Assembly: GCF_001422405.1 (NCBI RefSeq)
Contig: NZ_LMMV01000001.1
Coordinates: 187,275-251,274 of the forward strand
Length of the DNA stretch: 64,000 nucleotides
Reading direction: 5' to 3'
Source: Pseudorhodoferax sp. Leaf267
Lineage (GTDB): Bacteria > Pseudomonadota > Gammaproteobacteria > Burkholderiales > Burkholderiaceae_C
The notes under the pieces are model-generated. The model did no database searches, was not told the DNA's origin, and saw only the letters and a program-made list of their open reading frames with translations. The translations under genes were made by a program, and so were the position numbers. This document shows, one piece after another, positions 48,898-55,704 of the stretch (position 1 is its first letter; every line of letters starts with the position of its first letter).

Positions 48898-49557
48898 ATG
48901 CAATTCGCCGCCCCCATCCCCATCCTGCGCATCTTCTCGGTCGACAAGGCCAAGGAGTTCTACCTCGGCTTCCTGGGCTTCACGCTGGATTGGGAACACC
49001 GCTTCGGCGAGAACTTCCCGCTGTATGCGCAAGTCAGCCGCGCCGGCCTGGTGCTGCACCTGAGCGAGCACCATGGCGACGCCACGCCCGGCGCCGCCGT
49101 GTTCCTGCCCGTCGAGGGCATCGCCTCGCTGCATGCCGAGTTGATCGCCAAGGACTACGCCTACGCCAAGCCCGGCCTGGACACGGTGGACTGGGGCGTG
49201 CAGATGCAGATCGCAGACCCCTTCGGGAACAAGCTGCGTTTTTGCGAACGGCAGTCGACCTTGCCCGAACACGCGACGCCCACGGTGCCTGGCGCGCCAG
49301 CGCCCGGCTACTACCGCCACACCGACGGCGGCCTGTACCAGGTGGTGGGCATGGCGCGCGATTCGCGTGATGCCAGCGACGTGGTGCTGTACGACCATGT
49401 CTGGCCGTTCGAGGGCGGCCGCTGGACGCGGCCTTTGCCCGAGTGGGCCAGCCGCTTCACGCCCGTGACCGCCGAGGACGTGGCGGCCACGCAGCGCGGC
49501 AACCGGGTGGCCGATCAAGAGCGCATCAGCGCCGCCAGAAAAGCGCGCAAGGGCTGA
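48898..49557 (+). CDS. VOC (glyoxalase-type) domain fused to DUF1653 domain
   Basis: A 219-aa fusion. Residues 1-125 are a vicinal-oxygen-chelate domain of the bleomycin resistance/glyoxalase type (PILRIFSVDKAKEFYLGFLGFTLDWEHRFG, then DPFGNKLRFCER). Residues about 140-190 form a DUF1653-type beta domain: GYYRHTDGGLYQVVGMARDS, then VVLYDHVWPFEGGRWTRPLPEW. The tail is basic. I have not met this combination often; each domain occurs separately. It lies 17 bases after the epimerase gene, so it may be transcribed with the sugar genes. No substrate can be inferred. Confidence 0.86.
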   Translation: MQFAAPIPILRIFSVDKAKEFYLGFLGFTLDWEHRFGENFPLYAQVSRAGLVLHLSEHHGDATPGAAVFLPVEGIASLHAELIAKDYAYAKPGLDTVDWGVQMQIADPFGNKLRFCERQSTLPEHATPTVPGAPAPGYYRHTDGGLYQVVGMARDSRDASDVVLYDHVWPFEGGRWTRPLPEWASRFTPVTAEDVAATQRGNRVADQERISAARKARKG

Positions 49558-49569
49558 GCGCAAGGGCTG

Positions 49570-50207
49570 AGCGTCCCGCGCGCGACGCCAAGGAGCTGGT
49601 GGAGATCAACACCACGCATTCGGCGGGCAACAACACCGAGGCCGCGCAGGCCATGCGCAAGCACCTGCTGGACGCCGGCTTCCCGCCCGAGGATCTGCAA
49701 GTCTTCGAGCCCTTCCCGCGCAGGGCAACATGGTCGCGCGCTTCAAGGGCAGTGGCGCCAAGAAGCCCATGCTGCTGCTGGCCCACATCGACGTGGTCGA
49801 GGGCAGGCGCGAGGACTGGAAGAGCGACCCGTTCAAGCTCAAGGAAGACGACGGCGACCACACCGCGCGCGGCTCCTCGGGTGCTGGGCAGCAGCCGGCT
49901 CACGATGGAGGCCAGCAACCCCGCGCTCAAGAGCCCGCCATCGCCGCTGCGCGCCGACGTGCTGGGCGTGATCGCGTCGCTCACGCAGCAGATGTGGCCC
50001 GGCATCCCCGTGGTGCCGACCATGAGCACGGGCGCCACAGACAGCCGCTTTCTGCGCAACGCGGGCATCGCGACCTATGGCGTCTCGGGCATCTTCACCG
50101 AGCCCAGCGACGCGCGCGCCCATGGGCTGGACGAGCGCGTGGCGATCCCGCGCCTGTACGACGGGCGCGAGTTCATGTACCGCATGGTCAAGCAGTTTGC
50201 GCAGTAG
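49570..50207 (+). pseudogene. Decayed M20 peptidase (frameshifts and internal deletion)
   Basis: Fragments of one M20/M25/M40 metallopeptidase lie in two frames. Frame A gives DAKELVEINTTHSAGNNTEAAQAMRKHLLDAGFPPEDLQVFEPFPR. Frame B continues with MVARFKGSGAKKPMLLLAHIDVVEGRREDWKSDPFKL (the LAHIDVV metal ligand block). After ARGSS a large part of the enzyme is missing, and frame A resumes with LTMEASNPALKSPPSPLRADVL through RLYDGREFMYRMVKQFAQ and a stop. A one-base loss near 49728 and an internal deletion near 49885-49905 explain this. Intact family members are about 400-500 aa, so half the protein is gone. Confidence 0.85.
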
Positions 50208-50263
50208 GCGGGGCAGGGCGCACCCGCTGCAGCACTGTGCGCCCTGTGCCAGACTGCGCCCCG

Positions 50264-51475
50264 ATGCCGCCGCCGACCCGCCCCGCCGACCGACCCGCCT
50301 CCACGCTTTTGATCGCCTGCGCGCTGGCGCTGGCTGCCGCCGTGTCGCTGGGCCTGTCGCGCTTCTCCTACGCGCTGCTGCTGCCGCCCATGCGCGCCGA
50401 CCTGGGCTGGAGCTACACCACGGCAGGCGCCATGAACACGGTCAACGCGGCGGGCTATCTGCTCGGTGCGCTGCTGGCGCCGGGCTGGCTCAAGCGCTCT
50501 GGTGCGCGCCGCACCTTGCTGGCCGGCGGCTTCGGCTCGGCCCTGCTGCTGGCTGCGCACGGCGCCGTCGTGAGCGATGCCGCGCTGTACCTGTTGCGCG
50601 CAATGACTGGCATGGCGAGTGCAGCGACCTTCGTCTCCGGCGGCGTGCTGGCCGCGCGGCTGAGCAGCCGCGCACCGGCGGCTGGCGCCACGCGCGCACC
50701 CTCGGCGGGCCTCGTGCTCGGCATCTACTACGGCGGCACGGGCGTGGGCATCGTGCTGTCGGCGCTGCTCGTGCCGCCGCTCAGCGGCTGGCCCGTCGCG
50801 CATGCCTGGCAACTGGCCTGGTTCGCGCTCGGCGCCACGGCGCTGCTGTCCACCGCGCTCACGGGGGCAGCCACGCGCGAACTCGACCCGGCCGGCGCTG
50901 CGCCCGCGGCGGGCGCCGCTGCGTTCGAGAAGCGGCGCTTTGCATGCGGGCTGCTGTCGTACTTCCTCTTCGGGCTCGGCTACATCGGCTACATGACCTT
51001 CGTCGTGACCCTGCTGCGTGAGCAGCAGCTGGGCAGCGGCGCCATCACGGTGTTCTACGCGCTGCTCGGGCTGGCGGTGATCGGCTCGTCGTTCTGGTGG
51101 GCCGGCCTGCTGCAGCGCGAGCGCGGCGGCGGTGCAATGCGCCTGCTGAACGCGCTGCTGGCGCTGGCCACCGTGCTGCCGGTGCTCAGCGCGCACCCGC
51201 TCGCGGTGTTTGCGTCGGGCCTGCTGTTCGGCGGCGTGTTCCTGTCGGTGGTGGCCTCCACCACGGCGCTGGTGCGCCACAACCTGCCGCCGGCCGCTTG
51301 GCCGGCGGGCATCGCCGCCTTCACCATCGTGTTCGCGGCCGGGCAGATCGTGGGGCCGACGCTGGTGGGCTGGGTGGCCGATGGCGCGGCAGGCCTGCGC
51401 GGCGGGCTGGCGGTGTCGGCGGTGGTGCTGCTGCTCGGCGCGTTGGTGGCCTGGGGACAGCGGCCGTTGGATTGA
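50264..51475 (+). CDS. MFS transporter, YbfB/YjiJ family
   Basis: A 403-aa major facilitator with about twelve hydrophobic segments. The first half has SLGLSRFSYALLLPPMRADLGWSYTTAGAMNTVNAAGYLLGALLA, the typical entry of YbfB/YjiJ-type proteins, and the motif YYGGTGVGIVLSALLVPPL. The second half has GLGYIGYMTFVVTLLREQQLG. It is likely a drug or metabolite exporter. It stands alone on the plus strand and converges with a small minus-strand gene (4-base gap). Confidence 0.92.
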   Translation: MPPPTRPADRPASTLLIACALALAAAVSLGLSRFSYALLLPPMRADLGWSYTTAGAMNTVNAAGYLLGALLAPGWLKRSGARRTLLAGGFGSALLLAAHGAVVSDAALYLLRAMTGMASAATFVSGGVLAARLSSRAPAAGATRAPSAGLVLGIYYGGTGVGIVLSALLVPPLSGWPVAHAWQLAWFALGATALLSTALTGAATRELDPAGAAPAAGAAAFEKRRFACGLLSYFLFGLGYIGYMTFVVTLLREQQLGSGAITVFYALLGLAVIGSSFWWAGLLQRERGGGAMRLLNALLALATVLPVLSAHPLAVFASGLLFGGVFLSVVASTTALVRHNLPPAAWPAGIAAFTIVFAAGQIVGPTLVGWVADGAAGLRGGLAVSAVVLLLGALVAWGQRPLD

Positions 51476-51479
51476 GCGC

Positions 51480-51707
51480 TCAGGGCGAGCGGTGCAGGCG
51501 GGGCGCGGCCAGCAGGGCCAGTGCGTCGGTGATGGCCGCGTCCACGCGCGGATAGCGGCCCTTCATCTTGGAGATGGTCATGATGGTCTGCAGCGCCTGC
51601 AGGTCCTTGAGCGTGGGCGCGACCTTGATCTGCGCGATGGCGGCGCTGGGGTTGCCCCCGTTGATCAAGACCATCACTTTGCCTGCCCAGTCATTTCCGC
51701 GCGCCAT
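51480..51707 (-). CDS. Small conserved-looking hypothetical protein (75 aa)
   Basis: A 75-aa soluble protein, MARGNDWAGKVMVLINGGNPSAAIAQI in its first part, then a helical region (LKDLQALQTIMTISKMKGRYP) and a basic tail. No domain is recognised. The ATG at 51707 is chosen; the open frame continues 39 bases further upstream. It is convergent with the MFS gene, and the next gene (51786) reads away from it. Confidence 0.6.
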   Translation of the reverse strand: MARGNDWAGKVMVLINGGNPSAAIAQIKVAPTLKDLQALQTIMTISKMKGRYPRVDAAITDALALLAAPRLHRSP

Positions 51708-51785
51708 GTCGTTCACCTGCTCTGATGGAGAGCGCCCACTGTACACAGGCCCTCACTGCGACGAGGCCGCGGGTTAGGATCACCC

Positions 51786-52112
51786 ATGAGAAAAACGTAC
51801 CAGCTCCAGGTCGAGGGCAAGCACCCCGACCGCCATCTCGAAGCCATCAAGCACGAGATCCGCAAGTACATCAAGCGCGAGCGGCGCCGCGACCTGCCCG
51901 AGGGTGCGGACTTCTGGGATTTCGATTGCAGGTTCGGCGCGGCCGAGGCCTCGGCCGAGGTCGTGCACCTTGCCACCATCACCGGCCTGATCGACGGCGT
52001 GGTGAAGGCGGGCGGGCCGCAGTTCTATGTCGAGCTCGTGGCCAGGCCCGGCAAGCGCCAGCCGCGGCCTGCGGGCGCACCGGCCGAGCCTGCGCAGGAG
52101 GCTCCAGACTGA
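51786..52112 (+). CDS. Conserved small protein, DUF6172-like
   Basis: A 108-aa protein. The stretch MRKTYQLQVEGKHPDRHLEA followed by IKHEIRKYIKRERRRDLPEG and FWDFDCRFG is highly conserved in a family I recall as DUF6172. It is soluble, basic in the middle, with a Pro/Ala-rich tail. Its function is unknown. Its stop lies one base before the stop of the convergent iron-type dehydrogenase. Confidence 0.82.
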   Translation: MRKTYQLQVEGKHPDRHLEAIKHEIRKYIKRERRRDLPEGADFWDFDCRFGAAEASAEVVHLATITGLIDGVVKAGGPQFYVELVARPGKRQPRPAGAPAEPAQEAPD

Positions 52113-52113
52113 A

Positions 52114-53337
52114 CTACATCGCGCTGTCCAGCATCGCGCGGTAGTCCTCGCGCGAGGCCAGCCGCGGGTTCGTCTTGTGGCAGTGGTCAGCCATGGCGCC
52201 GTCGATGATGGCTTCGAACTGCGCCGCCGTCACGCCGACCTCGGCCAGGCCCTTGGGCAGGCCCAGCCGCGCGTTCATGTCGCGGATCGCCTCGCCGATA
52301 TCGCGCGCAAGCTGGTGAGCCTCCCGGCTCGCCACTGCGTGTGCTTCGGCGCCTCCCGAGGAGGGGGCGCGACCGCCTCGGGGCGGCCCGGCGTCGGTCG
52401 CCAGGTGCATCGCGCGCGCCATGCGCTGCAGCCGCTGGTCCTTCTGTACCGACTCGGCCCCGGCGTTGAAGGCCACCACGGCCGGCAGGAACAGCGCGTT
52501 CAGCGTGCCATGGTGCAGGCGCGGGTCCACGCCACCCAGGCTGTGGGACAGGCTGTGCACGCAGCCCAGGCCCTTCTGGAATGCCATCGCGCCCTGCATC
52601 GAGGCGCTCATGAGATTGAGCCGCGCCTCGCGGTCGCTGCCGTCCTTCGTCGCGCGCTCGATGTGGCCCCAGGCGCGCTCCAGGCCATCGAGTGCGATGC
52701 CGTCGGCGGGCGGGTTGAAGGCAGCCGACATGAAGGTCTCCATGCAGTGCGCGATGGCGTCCATGCCGGTGGCGGCCGTGAGCCTGGGCGGCAGGCCCAG
52801 CGTGAGTTCGGGGTCGCAGATCGCGGCCTTGGGCATCAGCGACCAGCTGTGAAACCCCAGCTTGCGGTGGTCGTCCACGATCACGATGGCGCCGCGCGCC
52901 ACTTCGCTGCCGGTGCCGCTCGTGGTGGGCACGGCGATCAGCGGTGCCACCGCCTCGGTGATGCGCGGCGAGCCGCCTTCGATGGTGGCGTAGTGCTTGA
53001 GCGGGCCCTCGTGCGTGGCGGCGATGGCCACGCCCTTGGCGCAGTCGATGGACGAGCCGCCGCCGACCGCGATCAGCCCGTCGCAGCGGCCGCTTCTGTA
53101 CAGCGCCACGGCCGCGCGCACGGCGGCCTCCGTCGGGTTCGAGGGCGTGGCGTCGAACACGGTCACGGGCAGATCGCCCAGCGCGTCCAAGGCCTTGTGC
53201 AGGATGCCGGCGGCGCGCACGCCGGCGTCCGTCACGACCAAGGGCCGCGTGATGCCGATGCGCCGGCACTCGTCGGCCAGCAGGCGGATGGCGCCGAACT
53301 CGAACTGGATCTGGGTCAGGTACTGGATCAAGGCCAT
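52114..53337 (-). CDS. Iron-containing alcohol dehydrogenase / maleylacetate reductase-like
   Basis: A 407-aa group III (iron-type) dehydrogenase. The nucleotide site is AVGGGSSIDCAKG (residues 90-102), followed by PTTSGTGSEVARG. Metal ligands are Asp193, His197 (GMDAIAHCME), His261 (GCVHSLSHSLGG) and a His in DPRLHHG. Between residues about 312 and 344 there is an in-frame Pro/Arg/Gly/Ser-rich insert (GPPRGGRAPSSGGAEAHAVA) where the family normally continues directly into the final helix bundle. The ATG at 53337 gives the conserved start. The substrate may be an alcohol or maleylacetate; no ring-cleavage genes are adjacent. Confidence 0.9.
   Translation of the reverse strand: MALIQYLTQIQFEFGAIRLLADECRRIGITRPLVVTDAGVRAAGILHKALDALGDLPVTVFDATPSNPTEAAVRAAVALYRSGRCDGLIAVGGGSSIDCAKGVAIAATHEGPLKHYATIEGGSPRITEAVAPLIAVPTTSGTGSEVARGAIVIVDDHRKLGFHSWSLMPKAAICDPELTLGLPPRLTAATGMDAIAHCMETFMSAAFNPPADGIALDGLERAWGHIERATKDGSDREARLNLMSASMQGAMAFQKGLGCVHSLSHSLGGVDPRLHHGTLNALFLPAVVAFNAGAESVQKDQRLQRMARAMHLATDAGPPRGGRAPSSGGAEAHAVASREAHQLARDIGEAIRDMNARLGLPKGLAEVGVTAAQFEAIIDGAMADHCHKTNPRLASREDYRAMLDSAM
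52315..52400 (-). repeat. Repeat-like GC-rich insert inside the iron-type dehydrogenase gene
   Basis: This stretch encodes GPPRGGRAPSSGG, a composition foreign to the enzyme family. It contains small hairpins (CCTCC-CGA-GGAGG and CCGCC-TCGG-GGCGG), similar in style to the intergenic repeats at 27555 and 32867 but not the same sequence. It looks like an intergenic repeat captured in frame. The open frame is kept, so the enzyme may still fold with a loop here. Confidence 0.5.
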
Positions 53338-53442
53338 GGGGTGGGGTGCTCGTGCGAAAGAGGGGCGACCAATCTAGCAAAGGCCGCCGGTTCCGCGTAG
53401 AGCGGCATCCCTGCCCGCGGTCGCACCCGCGACGCCGCGTCA

Positions 53443-54483
53443 TCAGGCCACGCGCTGGAACCACCACAGCGAGAGCCCCGCCGCGCACGCCAGCAGCAGC
53501 ATCGCGCCGAGCGCCAGCGGGCCGGCCAGTTCGGTGGCCCGCACCTCCACCTGCATGCGCGAGCCCAGGCGCTCGTAGACCTGCACCAGCGATTGCGCGC
53601 TGGAGGCCTGGTAGTAGTCGCCCCGCGTCGCGGCGGTCACGGCCTTGAGCATGGGCTCGTCCAGCTGCATGGCCGTGCCCCAGCTGTCGTAGTCGGTCGA
53701 CCCGGCGTCCACCGTGCCCAGGCCCACGGCATGGATGCGCACGCCGCGCTGCGCGGCCAGGGCGGCGGCCTGCATCGGGTCCATGCCCACGGTGCTGCGG
53801 CCGTCGGTCAGCAGCACGATGGCAGTGGAGCGGTCCGAGCCCGCGGGCACGGGCACGAACGCCTTCTTCGGCTGCGCGGCTGGCCGAGGGCGTTCCAAAG
53901 CGCCGTACGTCATGTCGCCCAGGTCGATCGCCGCGCCCGGCAACAGTTCGGACAGCGCCACGACGATCCCACTGCCCATGGCCGTGCCGTACTGCATGTG
54001 CAGCCGGTCGATGGCGGCCATCAGGTCTTCGCGGTCGCGCGTGGGTGGTTGCACCACCTGGGCCGTGCCGGCAAAGCTGACGATGCCCACGCGCACGTCG
54101 GTCGGCAGCCGGCGCACGAAGGCCTTGGCGGCTTCGCGTGCGGCCTCCATGCGGCTGGGCTGGATGTCGTCGGCCTGCATGCTGAAGGACACGTCCAGCG
54201 CCAGCACCACGCTGGCCTGCTCGGTCGGCAGCGGCGGCACGGCCTGCGGCCGTGCCGCGGCGAGCAGCAGCAGCGCGATGGCCGCCAGCAGCAGCGCTGG
54301 CGGCATGTGCCGCCGCCACGGCAGGCCCGGCGCCATCGCCTGCTTCACGATGGCCAGACTGGCGTAGCGCAGCACCTGCCGGCGCCGGCGGCGCAGCAGC
54401 CCCAGGTAGGCCAGCACCATCAGCGGAATGGTGCCCAGCAGCCACAGCAGCTGTGGCCACAGGAAGTGCAGCGGCATCGTCAT
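53443..54483 (-). CDS. VWA-domain membrane protein (BatA-like)
   Basis: A 346-aa protein of the aerotolerance/BatA type. It has two N-terminal helices (WLLGTIPLMVLAYLGLL and PPALLLAAIALLLLAAA), then a von Willebrand factor A domain with an intact MIDAS (Asp97-x-Ser99-x-Ser101 in ALDVSFSM, the TAMGSG threonine, and LLTDGRS). A C-terminal helix (GPLALGAMLLLACAAGLSLWWF) ends it. An insert (RPRPAAQPKKAFVPVPAG) sits in the VWA domain. The start ATG 54483 has an excellent AGGAGG site. It may organise an envelope complex; the usual Bat/MoxR partners are not adjacent. Confidence 0.92.
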   Translation of the reverse strand: MTMPLHFLWPQLLWLLGTIPLMVLAYLGLLRRRRRQVLRYASLAIVKQAMAPGLPWRRHMPPALLLAAIALLLLAAARPQAVPPLPTEQASVVLALDVSFSMQADDIQPSRMEAAREAAKAFVRRLPTDVRVGIVSFAGTAQVVQPPTRDREDLMAAIDRLHMQYGTAMGSGIVVALSELLPGAAIDLGDMTYGALERPRPAAQPKKAFVPVPAGSDRSTAIVLLTDGRSTVGMDPMQAAALAAQRGVRIHAVGLGTVDAGSTDYDSWGTAMQLDEPMLKAVTAATRGDYYQASSAQSLVQVYERLGSRMQVEVRATELAGPLALGAMLLLACAAGLSLWWFQRVA

Positions 54484-54606
54484 GTGGACCTCCTAAGGGA
54501 TTACCCTTACCCTATGCAAAAAGCTTGCCTGCCGCGTCCGCCGCCGCGGTGCGGCCCGGGGCAGTGGCCGGCGCTACGATGCGCGCACAACCCGAGGAGA
54601 CAAAAA

Positions 54607-55500
54607 GTGCGCATCCATCTGACCATTCCTGTCACCGTGCTCGCCGGCCTGCTGGCCCTGGGCACGGTCCACGCTGCCTGCCTCAGCGACGCCGAGGTGG
54701 CCGCGCTCGCCGATGCCATCGCGGCGAAGACACCGGCTGTCACGCCCGAAGGCCTGGACGATGCCGACGCTGCCTGCACCCGCGCCAAGCTCAACCAGCG
54801 CCAGGCCGCGCGCTACGGCGCCGTGATCGGCTACAAGGCCGGCCTCACCAATCCGGCGGTGCAAAAGCGCTTCAATACCGACAAGCCGGTCTGGGGCGTG
54901 CTGTACCAGGGCATGCTGCTGGACAGCGGCGCCACGGTCGACCCGGCCTTCGGCGCGCGCCCGCTCTATGAGGCCGACCTGCTGGTGCGCGTGAAGAGCG
55001 AGGCGATCAACCGCGCAAAGACGCCCGGCGAGGTGCTGGCCGCCGTGGACCAGATCGTCCCGTTCATCGAGCTGCCGGACCTGGCCGTGCAGGCGCCGCC
55101 CAAGCTCAACGGTGCCGGCGTGGCCGCCATCAACGTGGGCGCGCGCCTGGGCATCAAGGGCGCGCCGATCGCCGTGCCGGCCGACGCCGCGGCCCAAACT
55201 GCCCTGCTGGACGCCCTGCGCGACATGACGGTGCGGCTGCACGACCAGGCCGGCACCGAACTGGCGCGCGGCAAGGGCAGCGACATCCTGGAACACCCGT
55301 TGAACGCGGTCGTCTGGCTGGCTGGCGCACTGGCGCGGGAAGGGCTGGCCATGAAGCCCGGCGAGCTGATCAGCCTGGGCTCGTTCTCGCCGCTGCTGCC
55401 GCCCAAGGCGGGGTTGGGCGTGACGGCCACGTATGAGGGGCTGCCGGGGGCGCAGCCCGTCGTGTTGCAGTTCGGCGGCGCAACTGCGCCCTCGCGGTAG
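54607..55500 (+). CDS. Exported hydratase-fold protein (MhpD/FAH superfamily)
   Basis: A 297-aa protein starting at GTG 54607 after a GAGGAG ribosome site. It has a Sec signal (VRIHLTIPVTVLAGLLALGTVHAA) and then a 2-oxopent-4-enoate hydratase/fumarylacetoacetase-like domain. Relevant segments are VIGYKAGLTNPAVQKRFNTDKPVWGVL, PLYEADLLVRV, FIELPDL, NVGARLGIKG and ALAREGLAMKPGELISLGSF. Cytoplasmic relatives of aromatic meta-cleavage pathways lack a signal, so this is an unusual exported version. A metal-binding Glu from YEADLLV is present. The gene stands alone, divergent from the VWA gene. Confidence 0.83.
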   Translation: MRIHLTIPVTVLAGLLALGTVHAACLSDAEVAALADAIAAKTPAVTPEGLDDADAACTRAKLNQRQAARYGAVIGYKAGLTNPAVQKRFNTDKPVWGVLYQGMLLDSGATVDPAFGARPLYEADLLVRVKSEAINRAKTPGEVLAAVDQIVPFIELPDLAVQAPPKLNGAGVAAINVGARLGIKGAPIAVPADAAAQTALLDALRDMTVRLHDQAGTELARGKGSDILEHPLNAVVWLAGALAREGLAMKPGELISLGSFSPLLPPKAGLGVTATYEGLPGAQPVVLQFGGATAPSR

Positions 55501-55704
55501 ACGCTGGTTTGCGGCGTCGTGCGGGCGTTGCAGCGCAATCGTGCGTGGCCCAGGGTTCCCGGTCCTGCCGACCGGCCTTCATCAATTGGAGTGACGAAGC
55601 ACGGATGGTGATCCGTCGAAGCGTTGACGCGGCTTTGGCGCGAGATCACATTCACAACGCGTAACTTTTGCATACGCAGCCGTGTCATCACTTCGGAGAA
55701 ATAC
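55501..55704 (+). promoter_or_regulatory. Intergenic region before the large lipoprotein gene
   Basis: A 204-base stretch with no coding signal. It contains a TTGACG hexamer at 55624-55629 and an AT-richer patch (GTAACTTTTGCATACG) near 55661-55676 that could be a promoter, but spacing is not ideal. The upstream gene ends at 55500, so a promoter for the lipoprotein gene is expected here. Confidence 0.3.
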
